A stretch of DNA of 64,000 nucleotides. It comes from Phytophthora colocasiae (taxonomy: Eukaryota > Oomycota > Peronosporomycetes > Peronosporales > Peronosporaceae). The position numbers and the translations under genes were made by a program. Below the pieces are notes generated by a model. That model was given only the letters and a program-made list of their open reading frames with translations, ran no database searches and had not been told where the DNA came from. This document shows positions 40,714-53,274 of this stretch, in pieces. The number at the start of each line of letters is the position of its first letter. Positions within the stretch are counted from its first letter, which is position 1. The DNA lies in contig JAGKQI010000047.1 in NCBI GenBank assembly GCA_018806915.1, positions 930,001-994,000 on the forward strand, written 5' to 3'.

Positions 40714-42658
40714 CTAGATCTCGAAACGGTGTGCTGTTGAAAGCTGATCGTGCGGGACTGTAGAGCTGTAGAAGTCTTGTGCAGTCATGGTGCTTGTGTC
40801 AGTAGTTGTGGCTGTCTGGTTCGACAGACCGTGGACTGGAATCTCGTCTTCCAAAATCAACTGCTGCAGCGAATCATGTGATGTGGTTGTAGTGGATGCA
40901 CCGGTCGCACCTGCTCCATTCACGGCATCGTACGCAGCAGCCGCTACGGCACTATCTGTCTTGCCTTCATCGCCCAGATCCAGAGGTAGACTCATCAGAG
41001 ACCCCGCGTCATTGAGCGATGCAAGCTGCTGTTCGAACGAATCCATCGAGTTAAGCTTCTGATTGTTGTCAACAAGTTGCTGCTCGAAAATGCCGTCTCC
41101 ACCGTTCACAGACAAACTGCTTAGACGTCGGGTCAAGCCTCCGTTAATCCAAGAATCGTCAGGTTCCACGTCGGCCGTAATTGAGCGCAAACTCGCGCTC
41201 TTCGTATCGCCAAGACTGAGCATTTTGTTTAACATCTTGTGAGGAGGACGTCCCAGCGACAGAAGCTTCGAGCTTCCTGCACCTGATTCAGAATGAGATT
41301 GCGACTCCATCCTCAAAATCGCAGCGTCGATATCGTCGCCGAGATCACGTAAGCTTGTAGCGGAGAGCATGCTCTTGAAACTGCCGTTGCCAAGCGAGTT
41401 ATTCGAGTGACCACGCAAAAACTCGTTCAAGATCATGACATCCTCTTGGCTCATGCGCTCGTTCGCGTCATCTTCGAGAGGGGTCAAAATGGGCTCCAAA
41501 GTTACTTGGTTCGTACCCATGGCACTGTTGCTCACCGGGATTGGTTGGTGAGGCATGTCCATCTTCACGGGCTGCGCAGCGGAAGCATACGGCATCTGTG
41601 GCCTGACTGGAGAAGTAGAAACTGGTGGAGCATCATCAGTATTCAGAAGGCGCGGTCGGCCAAGCTTTGTGTATGTCTTTTGGTTCGGGTTCAGCGCCTT
41701 CCATCTGAGCTTTACAGCATCTTCTGTACGACCCTGCAAATACCACCAAACATGTCAGCCTTAATCTTGCCTTCATAGGTCTTCATCATACGCTATGCTC
41801 ATACCGGCAGTAACTCTGCAATCTGCGTCCAGCGGTTACCATACTTCTCATACGCCTGTTGGATTGCTTCATCCTCTTCTTCAGTAAATGGTCTACATAT
41901 CAACACGTAACGTTAATCGATTGGTCCCCCCCTTTCCACAAATCGAATCTTAGAATTCACGCACGATTTGTTAATGCTCGGGTCCAATCGGTTCCGCCAG
42001 CGCTCACGACACTGTTTAGCCCTGTGTAAATGACCACCACACACGTCAGCCTTCCATCGGATACTAACACTTTTTTCCGTTGCTTACGTTCGCCCAGGAA
42101 TGCTGTTCGACACTTGACGCCAGTTGTCGTATCCCTTGAGCATCATTTCCATAAGCAGCGCATCCTCCTCCACCGACCACGGACCTTTAACCAGTCCGGG
42201 CTTCAGAACCTTATTCCAGCGCTGCAGACACTGCGCATTGTCACGTCCGGGAACGCGTTCAGCCACCGCCTAAGATAAAAAAAATTGACCAGCATTACGT
42301 CAGTCCACGGTCCTAATTAGTGACAGGATCGAGGATTTATACCATCCAGTTTCGGTGTCCGAGCTCAGCTACGGCTTTCTTGAGCGCCTCGTCCTGCTCA
42401 GGGGTCCAGCGCTTGCTCACAACGCCTCCGCCCTTCTTCTTAGCTTCACCTGCTTGTTCTGTGTGTGGTTCAGCGCCCACAGCATCACGTCCACGCTTCC
42501 TGAATGAATTAACATTTTGTCAGATAAAAAAATGACCATCATTCTGACACGTTTGATATCCCTACACTGCGGACTCGGCCACTAGACAATCCAATTACAT
42601 CACATCGTCAGTGGAGGGTTGTAAGGGAGATAGAGAGAGGCAGGAAACGCTTACCCAT
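40714..42658 (-). CDS. R1R2R3 (3R) Myb transcription factor A
   Basis: Seven exons: 42658-42655, 42581-42566, 42499-42343, 42269-42088, 42021-41965, 41892-41805, 41733-40714, giving about 507 residues. Three c-Myb-type repeats are present: KRWTPEQDEALKKAVAELG...NWMAVAERVPGR; GPWSVEEDALLMEMMLKG...NWRQVSNSIPGRT; and SPFTEEEDEAIQQAYEKYGNRWTQIAELLPGR, each followed by a recognition helix such as CLQRWNKVLKPGLVKG or AVKLRWKALNPNQK. The rest is a low-complexity regulatory region ending HRFEI. The first exon holds only ATGG and the second is a 16-base micro-exon, and the tandem paralogue has the same arrangement. 3R-Mybs control cell-cycle genes in plants and animals. In oomycetes related Mybs act in sporulation. 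The specific role here is inferred. Confidence 0.88.
42566..42581 (-). other. 16-base micro-exon of Myb-A
   Basis: TGGCCGAGTCCGCAGT is bounded by GTCTAG and GTAGGG. It is the only way found to join ATGG (42658-42655) to the exon at 42499 in frame, giving a start MVAESAVKRGRD that parallels MAEPGV-SKRGRE of Myb-B. Confidence 0.65.
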
Positions 42659-43291
42659 GGTGCTGAGGGGGCTCTGGGACGTGTACAAGTCGCGGCTCGA
42701 GCGTGCGGGACCTTGGACTGAAGAGTGAGACTCAATGAGGGGCACCACTTCTGCGGAAAGACAGTGTACCCACGTCTCATTGGTTCAAAAGAGAGCATCT
42801 GAGTTCTTTCCTCATTGGATAATATTAAAAGAATGCATTTGTGATTGGATGGAAATAATATGGATACATCATTGCGTTACACACAGCAGCTATTCCACCA
42901 AGAAGTTTGGTGTTGTTCCTATGTTTGTTCCTATAGCCGGATCTTAGTGCAGATGTATGTGCAAATTGCAATGCAATACAGCATGTCTGACTCAGCGTAG
43001 CGTTGCTGTTGAACAGAAGTTTATAGGCAAGTAGTTTGTTGCCTATAAACTTCATTCCGACCTGGATTCTTTCGTGTTGTTGCCGTTCCAGTCACAAGTG
43101 TAGTACATACTCTTCCGAATCTACTAGTGTCGTTTTACCTTTCCGCCTGCTTGTGTCTTGACTCTCAACCAGCTAATTAAATGAAAATAAAGAATGACCA
43201 TGGCTCTCACTTCATGCGCTTGAGCCTCACAAGAACTCGCTTCCAGGCGGCAACGGTCTGCTCTCAACCCACTGGTCCAATGTTCACCATA
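42659..43291. other. intergenic region between the Myb genes, with CCAAT boxes
   Basis: This is the promoter of Myb-A. Three CCAAT boxes on the minus strand lie near 42778, 42815 and 42833-42846. A perfect 15-bp hairpin is annotated separately. No gene is seen. Confidence 0.5.
43016..43053. repeat. 15-bp perfect hairpin
   Basis: GAAGTTTATAGGCAA (43016-43030) pairs perfectly with TTGCCTATAAACTTC (43039-43053) across an 8-base loop. Its role is unknown. It could be a remnant of a small MITE or a structured RNA. Confidence 0.6.
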
Positions 43292-45084
43292 CTAATACAT
43301 CTTACCCTTCCGAATCGGGCGCATTAGATCAGAATCCAGCAGGTCGTCGATGTCGTTGGAGATGTTGCCCAGTTCGTACGAGATACCGTTCGAGTTTCGT
43401 CGAGGTAGCGACCGCGTCTCCTCAAATTCCAGCGAGTGTGGCGAGTGTGTTAAAGTGCGTCCGCTGCTCATTTCGAAGCTGTGCTGCGAGTACACATTGT
43501 GCTCTACGGGCAAGTTGGCAATGCGATCATCCTCCTGGAGGATTGTATCGCTGCCGGTCGACTTTTGCGCACGCCAACTGTCTATCAGGCCTTGGAACAG
43601 ATGCTTGTCTTCATGATCCAAGTTTTGCACGGCCTTCTGCAACGATTCCGGGTTCTTGAATGAGCTGGTCAAACTATCCATCATACTGCTAGCACCACTT
43701 GAGAGTCGGCCCCTCTCGCCTCGATCCTTGGATATTGACACGGTCGCGCGGAACATTTCGTCCAGCTCGCCACTTGCTAGCAGGTCCTCTGGTGACATGT
43801 CCGTAAATGAACTCAAGCCACGAGCACTACCAAAGCTCAGCAAGCTATTGGAATGACTGCGAAGAAGCTCCTTGAGAATCGCAGCATCGTTGATCTCGTC
43901 TTCAGCTTTTACTTCATCGTTCAAAGGCTCTACGATAGGTTCTGGATATTGGTTCGGCATTGGTACATGTGTAGTGGGCAGGGGCTCTTCCGAGTGAGGC
44001 ATTACCATCTGCGGAGGATGAAGAGGTGGCATCGGCATCGGCATCGGTGTAATTGGAGCACTGTTGTCTTGATAGGGCATCGGAGCTGGGGGATATCCAT
44101 TGCCGTACGTCGGCATCTCTGGCATTGTGATCGGTCCATTCATCAGTGTCGCGGCGACATCGTCGGGAGTTGGAGGTGCTGTGGAGCGTTGCTTATTCAC
44201 TGTCATGCCAGGCATAAGTTTAGGACGACCAGGTTTGGCTTTCACCTTCTGGTTCGGGTTTAGTGCCTTCCATCTTAACTTGACTGCATCTTCCGTACGT
44301 CCTGGCAGCAACTCTGCAATCTGTGTCCATCGATTACCCATCTTTTCGAATCCTTCCTGGATTATGTTGTCTTCCTCCGGAGTAAAAGGCCTACCTCATC
44401 AAGAACATGTTGTCAATACAGTTCAACAACCACTCCCCATACCAGTAACGTACGATTTGTTGATGCTAGGGTCCAAGTGGTTCCTCCAACGTTCACGGCA
44501 CTGCTTCGCTCTAAAACGCAACAACAAAAACATTAGCCTCTCGTCCTTGCTTTCAACTCCATCAGCCAGGCGTACGTTCTTCCAGGTATATGAGCAGCCA
44601 CTTCTCCCCATGAATGACAGCCCTGCAGCACCATCTGCTCTAGCGTGCTGTCCTCCTCAAAAGACCAATGGCCTTTCACCAGCCCTGGCTTGAGCACTTT
44701 GTTCCAGCGCTGCAGACACTGCGCGTGGTTGCGGCCATCCACGCGCGAGGCGATGGCCTTCCAGTTGCGCTGACCAAACTCCTCCACTGCTTTTCGTAGT
44801 GCGTCATCCTGCTCGGTCGTCCAGCGTTTGCCCTTTTCCTCCTCTGCACGAGGTTTCTGCGCCTCACTCGGTACTTCATGGAACGACTGCAAGGAATCGT
44901 CTACCACTTCGCGTCCGCGTTTACTACTACATACAAAAACCAAGTACAAAGATGAACATGTTGTGCCCAATGCGGAATGGAAAAAAATGACCTACACTCC
45001 TGGTTCCGCTTCATTGGTAAAAACAGTTTTTTATACATTAGAGCGACGTCAACGAAGACATTAAAGACCTAAAGACGCACCCAT
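43292..45084 (-). CDS. R1R2R3 (3R) Myb transcription factor B
   Basis: Exons 45084-45081, 45008-44996, 44926-44576, 44510-44454 and 44390-43292 give about 507 residues. R1 is KRWTTEQDDALRKAVEEFGQ, R2 is GHWSFEEDSTLEQMVLQG and R3 starts SPFTPEEDN and continues MGNRWTQIAELLPGR. It is a tandem paralogue of Myb-A that lacks two of its introns (within R1, and before GRTEDAV). The third exon may start at 44926 or 44923 because of a TAGTAG double acceptor, changing one serine. The C-terminal half is Pro/Met-rich, then acidic. Exon 1 is ATGG only, followed by a 13-base micro-exon. Confidence 0.87.
44996..45008 (-). other. 13-base micro-exon of Myb-B
   Basis: CGGAACCAGGAGT lies between acceptor ATGAAG and donor GTAGGT. 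With ATGG (45084-45081) it yields MAEPG in frame with the next exon. It is the positional equivalent of the 16-base exon in Myb-A. Confidence 0.65.
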
Positions 45085-46639
45085 CGTTTAAAGTGAGAGA
45101 TGCTGATTCCAATTGGCTCTCTGGATCTGCCGATAGAGCGCGACTGGCAGCAGGGGGAAGCAATGAAGCGCGCGACTTCTTCGAGGCTGCGTCGAGTTGC
45201 TTTGTGTGAAGCCGAATGATGGCCCCCAGATGTTGAGAACGTAGCGAGAATTTTCGACCAATAAGAGCGGTTTTGTTTATAGACCAGGACTCGGAACTTC
45301 AAGGCCGGTGTTGTCGGTCGTGCATTCGCGTTGGTGTGTATCGCTTCTCGAATTGATGCGGGCGCTGTGCAATCCAAGGGCGGGATTGAAGTTCGAGGTC
45401 CGATCAGATACGCGCAGTAGACAAGAGCGGTGCCATTTGTGCAGCGCGGCGACAGACTCTTCGAAGCAATTCGTCCTTGGTGCGTTGAGTTGAATTCGGA
45501 TAGGTGAACCGTTAAACAACACTGCTGGGCCAGTGTTGATGGGGTATTACTGTGGATGGTGAACCACCATTGGTGGCAACTCACCAGACCTGGTTTCTCT
45601 GTTAACGGCAAAAGTTCAGAACGCACTCCCAAGCACCATTGCGCATCGTGATAGGTTGCAGTTGCCTTTAAGCACGATTCCGATTGGGACCTCCCGCTTT
45701 AGATGTCACGACAGCAACAGCGTCTACAGCGTCTGTAAGTTACAGACTTTGTAGCCTCCGTTAACTGTAGCGTTAACTAAACGAGTGCACACTTTGCGAT
45801 CGAGTCTCGTCTCCGGTTAGCAGATTTTAACATTATCTTGGGATACAAACAATTTCTCGACACTGGTCTACATCTTATGGACAAGTCGTCGCTTCTGAAC
45901 TAAGCAGCGATGATGACGGAGACATCGATTATCGGCGGGGCTGGACTCGAGCATGCACCGTGAACAAGCCCATGCAACTTCAGAAACTGTTAATTCTTTG
46001 TACTCAGTCATTGCATCTTCATTTCCACTTGTTCTTTGTAAGCATTGAACCTCCTCATTTACATTCCCCGACATTTTAACGCATAATGTTTGCATGGTAA
46101 ATTCACAGCGGTGTGCACGATCACGAACCGTGACATCAGGACCGCTGTTCATAGAGCATCGTGCGATGCTATCTACTACCACTGCTGCTACGATTCCCCA
46201 AGCTGCAGACGCCCCGTCCAAAATCGTTGTGCAGACTATGACCAGAAATGTGATGCCCAACTGGCTTACGGCGATCAGACCTTGAGTGGGCGATAGATGA
46301 GTTGGGTAGACAGCTTTGCCAGATCTCTTAGCTTTTGAAAAGTGTATTAGATTGGGGCTGTAAATGTTACGACGCAAAACTTACGAGTGTGGCTGGGGAA
46401 TCGCCACGGACTCCATTGATCGAATGGATATTACCTTGGAGCCCTCATAGAGATAGAGGGGGGGGGGTAATTCATGCCGGTCGATCGTCCATGGTTATTC
46501 ATGTACTTGTTCCCGTGCAAGACACTTCAAACGGCCTGATCGATAACTTGAATAGCAACAATACCCGTCTTCGGCGGTGGTGTGCCCAGGTTCATGGTAA
46601 ATGGTGTAGGCACTCTTGTGTGTGTTTATTTGTATGTTA
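45085..46639. other. 1.5-kb region without a supported gene
   Basis: It contains the Myb-B promoter (a CCAATTGG at about 45110) and several open stretches on both strands with no recognisable domain. The longest (45868-46377, minus) has an internal hydrophobic segment but no gene-like context. A G-run of ten lies at about 46458. Confidence 0.4.
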
Positions 46640-46769
46640 GCATGAGCAGCAAGGAGGATGGCGCTGCTACGATCTCAATTGACCGGGTGGATATCAAAGT
46701 GTCATTTATCATGATGACTTGTTACGCATTGACGGAGGTGGGACAGTCTCCATTGTCCTTCAGGTGAAT
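46640..46769 (+). pseudogene. ACOT9 thioesterase fragment
   Basis: The plus strand reads AATISIDRVDIK, then after a frame change DDLLRIDGGGTVSIVLQV, matching the [10 protein letters not shown]...[10 protein letters not shown] region of the intact thioesterases. It is a short, frameshifted relic in the opposite orientation to the two intact copies beside it. It shows that the local cluster once held at least one more copy. Confidence 0.6.
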
Positions 46770-47300
46770 AGCCTTGCATTCCCTTTGTCAAAAAGCGTTA
46801 ATAGTGCGGGGTTTTGTGTCCGTTTAGATGACTGGATATTGCTTCATTCTCGATCAGAACAAGCTTGCTGAGGTGCTCAATGCGTTTTGCGACCTTCGTT
46901 ACCGTTGATTTGGTGACTGTAAGGCTTACAGTGTAAGCCCACGGCCAGAATTGCCCAAGCTGGTATATCCAACAGGTTTGATCCACATGACAGTGCAAGA
47001 AGCGCAGGAAAATTGCAGGGCAGCGAACAAATCAAGCTGAAGGTGATCAGCTCCCTCAAAATTGTCTAAAGAAATGATCCAAGTCGACCTTTGTTTCTGT
47101 GTCGGATGCTTTGGTCCAGGTCTAGTCAACCTTCTTGCCCAAATATCTCAAGGCTTTCACGAAGAAGCGAAATATGGCGACGGTGTCCATGAGCTGCATG
47201 CTATTCAAACTTCCGATTCAAATGGACGATGTTGTTCTACATACTTCAAGTACTACATGGATCTGAAAAATGTTCTCTACATTTCATCGGCTAACATTCA
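46770..47300. other. region without a supported gene
   Basis: It may contain further, unrecognisable remains of the thioesterase fragment. Open frames of up to 82 codons show no domain. Confidence 0.4.
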
Positions 47301-48826
47301 TCAGAGATGACTTCCAGAAATTGGCGAGAGTCCAAGAGGTTGGAGGTGCAGCAGCTCATGCTCTTCATCGCGGAACTGCCGTCGATTATGAGCTTTTAGC
47401 AAAGCACGCAGACTATCTTGATCGTCTTCATTCACTCTCAGCACTTGAGTAACGCACTCAATTTGATCCGACTCGTTCAAGTTCGCAACGGAAAAGTAGC
47501 TGAAAACAGGTAGACAGACTCATTAGTTTGGGTTCGACGCGCTGATGTGACAGTTCCGTACCCTGTGTGGGACTTTTGGCATTCTTGAGCTCCAAATTTC
47601 TTGAGTAAAACTTCGAGTGCCACCTCGACGTAGTGTTCTCTAAGACGCCGGGCAAAAATTAGTCCATAATACTTCGAAGAAATGCTTGAGAATAAATAAA
47701 ATGCTTACCGGGTTCCACAAACACGAGCCTTTATCGTCACAATGTCATTCGTCGTGATAGGCAGCTTAAACCCAACTTGACTGGCAGATACCGTCACCAT
47801 ATTGCTGTTTGCAGTAAAAACCTTGGCACAATACAGAGCTGTTTTATCCTGGCCAAACCAAGAAATCACCAGTCAATCCGCAACATTTAATCCACTAATG
47901 CACAATGTTCCGTTACCATCCACGCTAGGATTTCTCCACCGAAGACGGTTCCATTCCGATTCAAATGTCGTGGCAGGAACGAGGTTGACAGGGCCACAAC
48001 AGTATCCTGCACAGCCACTTCCTCACCGCTTCGTGGATACTCAGCCAACATATCTAGCGATATTGTTGACAATTGATCGACTGATTCCTCTAGCTTTTTC
48101 CGACGCATGGGCAGATTCTTGCGATGTTGCGCTACCTCCCGAAGTCGTTCGATTCGGTTGCCATTGTTTGGATCCACGAGCTCCGGTAGCCCTCGATACG
48201 GACGGTTGTCCTCATCCAGTGCTACTGCAGTCATTACTGCATCTACAGCATGCACAAACTTCCTAGTGGCGATATCATGTCGGTAACCTGTGACCTATAC
48301 ACAAGTAAAGCACTTATCCATCACAACCTTATCACAGTATCAGCAATAAATACCTGTAGAGTCAATGATGACCGGCCAATGTTGATGAGTTCTCCTTCAA
48401 GACGCACGACGTCTCCATGCAGAATAGGGCTGACCATTTCGAGGTGTTCAACGGCTGCCATCGCCACCTTCTTTGAAATTGCACTACCGTATTGGTTAGT
48501 TTACTCCTCCATTTACTTAACCTCGCAACATTCACCAACTTTTCAGCGACAGCCCCTCCGAAGTTATCAAGGCGATGTAGTAGTGGTCCCAATCCGAGCA
48601 ATTTGCCTCGACGATGTTCGTCTCCCTACGAAAAAAGGTTATTAGTCCACATCCCGTTGGTAAGAGTTAATTTGCTTACGATGGTATCGGCATATGCCAG
48701 GCGTGTTTGCTGCACTGCGATTGTGTGCTTGGCTGCAGTTGCCATGGGTCGATAGAAGGTTAAAGAATTGGAGAGGAAGCGAAGGTGAACCATGCACGAA
48801 ACAAGTTCAGGAATGAGGTCAAACAT
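47301..48826 (-). CDS. ACOT9-type acyl-CoA thioesterase, tandem copy 1
   Basis: Seven exons: 48826-48680, 48625-48536, 48470-48354, 48294-47917, 47848-47709, 47639-47562, 47499-47301, about 382 residues. The N-terminal hot-dog unit includes ILHGDVVRLEGELINIG and VTGYRHDIATRKF. The second starts NGTVFGGEILAWMDKTALYC. The tail YFSVANLNESDQ...LLKAHNRRQF matches the other copies. The junction after the second exon (48536) is the least certain, and a GTGAAT donor is assumed. It is more divergent than its neighbour, with extra introns, and TISVDRV is replaced by VAMAAVEHLEM, so activity or substrate may have drifted. Confidence 0.82.
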
Positions 48827-48898
48827 TGCGTTTGCACATCACGACGGCATTGCGGCTGTTTCGTGTTTTAGACTGTCGACGTATGCAGGTGAAAGGTT

Positions 48899-50293
48899 TT
48901 ACGGCATGGGCGGCTTGGAGTTTGGCGTGGACAACGACAGCGGTTCCAGCGTCAGCAGCTTTCGTTCTTGGTCGTCAAACAACCAACGGTGTTGCGCTTT
49001 TAGTAGTGTACGCATACTTTCCTGGTCGTTTTCGTCCACCTTGAGACCTGTGGAGATCTGCTTCATGCGGTAGGAGCGATCCAAATTCGCAACGGTGAAG
49101 TAGCTGCACATTCTCAGTCAGTATTTCAAGGAGACATCAAAGTAGAACGAACCAAAGCCAACGCACCCCGTGTGAGACTTGCGACGCTCCTTGGAACCGA
49201 TACGACCGACAAACACTTCCACTTCCACTTCTAAGTGGTGACGTCTACGAACAGATTGTTAGAAGGTTAAACTAGACTGCCAGTCGGTAGTGAAGAAACG
49301 TACCGGGCACTGCTGACTCTGGCGTGCATGGTCACAATGTCGTCCATAGTAATCGGTAGCTTGAAGAAGATGCGGTTCATCGAAACCGTAACCATATTCT
49401 GGTTCTTGGTGAAGTTGCGCGCGCAGTAGAGCGCCACTTTATCCATCCACGTGAGCACTTCCCCACCGAAAATAGTGTTGTTCCGGTTCAGATGCTTTGG
49501 TAAGAACGAATTCTGTACCTCAATCAGTGTGTCAGGAATCGGAACTTCCAGTGACCGACCGTAGTCGTAGCTCTTGAGCATATCGACCGAGACGTGCGGC
49601 AGTTGATCTACTTCCTCCTGAACTGCTCGCCAGCGAGCGGCGAGTTCCTTGCGTTGGTCCGCGATCTCTTCGTGCTTCCTCACATACTCTGGATCTAATG
49701 GATCCATCAACTTTGGGAGTCCTGGACTCGGACGCATGTTCTCGTCTAACGCCACGCACGTCATGATGGCACTCAGAGTGTGGATGAACTTGCCAGCTTC
49801 GACATCGTGGCGGTATCCGGTGATCTGCACGGCCAAGGATGAACGTCCAGTGTAGATCACTTCACCTTCCAATCTCACGAGGTCTCCGTGTGCTATTTGG
49901 CTCTTGAAATCCACGCGATCGACGGAGATTGTTGCGATACCCTTACATGCCACGCTGCAATCAAAATATTAGATAAAGGTGCTGTTCTAGATCACAACTC
50001 CACGTACTTTTCAGCGACAGCAGCCCCGAAGATGTCGAGACGCTCCAGAATGGGCCCAGCACTGATCAACTTGCCATTGAGACTCTCCTCACCCTGTGAT
50101 AGTGACGTTATGTTAGAATTTTGTTTGGGAGGGAAGCTTTTACTAATTCACGTACTATAATGTCAGCATAAGCTAGACGGGTGTCCCGGGGATTTACGAA
50201 CGTTTGTTCTCCGACGGTTTGCATCTTCACGGCGCTCAGGAATCGGTTATGAAGAGACCGTGGCCTCGTTCGACGTATCAATTGGGACAACAT
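48899..50293 (-). CDS. ACOT9-type acyl-CoA thioesterase, tandem copy 2
   Basis: Five exons: 50293-50156, 50093-50008, 49954-49304, 49244-49167, 49103-48899, about 385 residues. The Arg-rich N-terminus (MLSQLIRRTRPRSLHNRFLS) fits a mitochondrial presequence. ATISVDRVDFKSQIAHGDLV and ITGYRHDVEAGKF mark the first hot-dog unit. NNTIFGGEVLTWMDKVALYC and VSMNRIFFKLPITMDDIV mark the second. It is the best preserved of the clustered copies. Intron positions match the gene at 7996-9374. Confidence 0.9.
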
Positions 50294-51468
50294 TTTACAA
50301 GGTTCTTGTCTTCGAAATGTACGCACAGCCCGACGTTCGGTGCTGGAGTAATGAAACGCAAGCAAATATGCAAGTTTCTTCCGACTGACGCACTTGATGG
50401 ACAAGTGAACTGAAGAAGCGCATCCCAAAGCTGAAGCACAGCCTCGAAACGCTGCTTCCTATCGACGGGATTACTGTTCAAGTCATATTTAGCCAGTCAT
50501 ATTAGCAATCGTATTTGATTAGACGGGGTATTATAATTGCGAAGCACGTTGAATCAAAGGGTTAACCTCTAGTTGCTGTGTCGAGGTCTGGATAGCAGCA
50601 CATCCCGTTCATATCAGTGATACATGCAGAATCTTCTTAGGTTATCACCTGGTATCAAGAACACGGACTCAAAAGAATGTAGATGCATCAGCATTGTAGC
50701 GAGGGCTTCATTTCGAAGCCACAGCCATTTCATCTTTTGGCGTTCGTCTGGTAGAAATATTATCGGCGACAACGTAGCGCTTAATCGCTTGGGATTCGAG
50801 TCTGAACAGACAATAGATATTTGATATTGAAAGAGATTCGTAGCCAACCTTGGCGCAGCTCATAGCTGCTACTCCTACCAAAGTAGAACGTGCTAGAAGG
50901 GTAGGAGGTTTTAAAGGCAACCTGCTATAGCACTGCTATTAATATTTGACCTTATGATAGTTTCCATATAGTACTGTTATCGTGGATACTGAGTGCTGTA
51001 AAAATGATGGTTCAATAAATATCAACAATACAATTATTGACTTTATTTTTTGTTAAAATTTAATAGTTGCAATATCTTTGTGGAAAAAAAAGTAGCACTG
51101 TTGCTGCCAGCATGGGATTTGACGTTCATAACGTTTCCAGCCATCACAGCTAACGCTATCATAGATATTGCTGATTTGCTCTAACGAATTTGTAGATTGC
51201 GGAGGGTCTCTTTCAACATCGTCAGGATGACAAGGAAATAGAGTGAAAACTATTTAGATTTGGTGCACGGGGAACTACTTTAGATGCCGCACGACGACAA
51301 TGCGTACGCGGCATAGTGCAGCGCACATCTGAAGCTAAACGCTGGCACAATCATGAGTACTTGAAGTGCTACCTTGTAGCTCATTCTCAAATCTAAACGC
51401 TTTGCTTCGGAAGAGCAGGAGCTCATTTTTCTTTTTGACAAGACAGTCCCAGCAACATTCCAGCTCAA
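50294..51468. other. 1.2-kb intergenic region
   Basis: No supported gene. It is AT-rich around 50930-51080. The right end is the promoter of the small secreted protein. Confidence 0.45.
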
Positions 51469-51647
51469 GTGATGAAGTACTTTGCCCCCGTCGTCCTTCT
51501 CCTTGTCGCTGTGGCCACCAGCTCTACCCCCGCCGAAGCGCAGCTGATCAATGCTCCGTCGCTCAAGTGCCCTGAGCTGTACTGCGGCCCACATGAATCC
51601 GACAAAAACAAGAAAATCACGAGCTGCTGCAAGTCGAACGGGTCAAA

Positions 51648-51776
51648 CTTCGAGGACACACTCGTTAAAGCAACTTCTTTTTAAGCAACTTCTGCAACTT
51701 TATTATCAGCACCTTCTGCAACTTCCGCAACTTCCGCAACTTCCGCAACTTCCGCAACTTCAGCAACTTTCACAAT
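51648..51776. repeat. MULE-2 left TSD, TIR and subterminal GCAACTT array
   Basis: CTTCGAGGA (51648-51656) precedes the TIR. From 51669 to 51772 there are nine GCAACTT copies and one GCACCTT, the last ones spaced exactly 9 bp apart (GCAACTTCC units). Confidence 0.88.
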
Positions 51777-53260
51777 TAGTTCCGAACATATCTTTAACCG
51801 AAGTGAACCGCAGAACCGGACCGCGGTCAAAGATCGGAATCAAAAGTCGTGCATTCTTGAATTTGCAGCGTAAGGGGAAATGGAGCAGCAAGGCAAGAGG
51901 CAGAAAAAACACAAGGGCAAGAAAGCCGAAAAAAAAGAGCGCAAAAGACGTAAGATTTAAACGGTACATTCAAAATATCAAATGTGTACCTGAACAAGTC
52001 GACTTTATACTAGGGCGCTATGCAAGCGAAGATGAATCGGATTCGTCTGGATATGGTCCCAAAAGGACGGATAAGAGCAAGAAGAAGAAAACGAAGAAGC
52101 ACGCTAAACACAAACGTGGGTCGTAAACGAAAGATTCCTATAGTTATTGTTCCTTACTTTTCTGTATTGATTTGATTCGAAGCATCAACTCCAAGACGCA
52201 CCCTGACAGCCGATGAGCACGAATCCGAAGACTCAGAGAACATACCTCCAACACAACCGACCATTTTGCCATGTAACTATCATGATGATTTTTCTTACAA
52301 ATGCTCACGTGAATCTGACAATTTGTACTTTCTAGCTGGTGAAGTCATCCCACAACCCATTCGAAATCTAAAACCATCCGTTGGCGGACTGGAATTTGAT
52401 TCTTGGGATTCTTTTGAAACCTACTGGAATCAGTATCAAGAGGAGAATTTGATTTCGTATCGTTGTCGTGATTCGGCAACAATACAAAACTTCAATAGCC
52501 GTCATCCCAACAATCAGATTCCTGTAGGATTCAGGTACGCATTCAAGAAATATGCCTGTAAGCTAGGCTGTCGACAGAAATCAAGAGGAACAGGAAAACG
52601 GACACCCCGTAGTGATCGTTTCCGCGGCTGCGTCGCAAAAATTCGAGCTGTCGTAAGACCTTCCGCTGAAGATTCTGGCAAGTGGGTCGTAATAATCACC
52701 AATGAGGTACAGATTTTACCATTTTCACAATAGTTTGGAGTACTAACATTTTACAATTTGTATTACTGTTTTTAAGAACAACTGCCATTGTCACAACACG
52801 AACAAAGCACTGTATGCTGCCCTCAAGTCCTGCGGAGAAATTATTGACGACTCCATCCTGGACCAGCTCGATGCGTTTGCCGAGACAAACACAAGTACCA
52901 AACACATTACAGAATACGTATCACGGAAAATGGGTACGTGTTGTACTCTTGGATTACAAATACTCAATTCTGACATTTTCATATCTTAGACTTGCCGTTT
53001 ACTTCCCAACAGATAAGAAATCTGATAACTTCTCGACTCGGCTCATCGACCACCGAAGAACGCATAAAGGATCTCATAACAGATTTCGTAGGAGACAGAA
53101 GGCAACAGCTGTCTACTGATCCAGGACGATTGGGGATACACGTCAGGTATGGTGATGCAAAGTGCAGCCCAAAAGAGATTTTCAAGAGGTGGGGACAACT
53201 TAGTCCTGGACTGGACACACAATACCAATAACATTGGTTATTACCTCGGTGAGTGCTGAA

Positions 53261-53274
53261 GTTGCGCAACTTTT
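53261..53274. repeat. palindrome AAGTTGCGCAACTT, copy 1
   Basis: A perfect 14-bp palindrome in an apparent intron of the MULE-2 gene. It is two head-to-head copies of the GCAACTT terminal motif. Confidence 0.85.

Noticed and set aside
45868..46377. 169-codon minus-strand frame with a hydrophobic segment
   Set aside because: No recognisable domain, no gene-like upstream signal, and composition like the surrounding non-coding DNA. Not strong enough to call.
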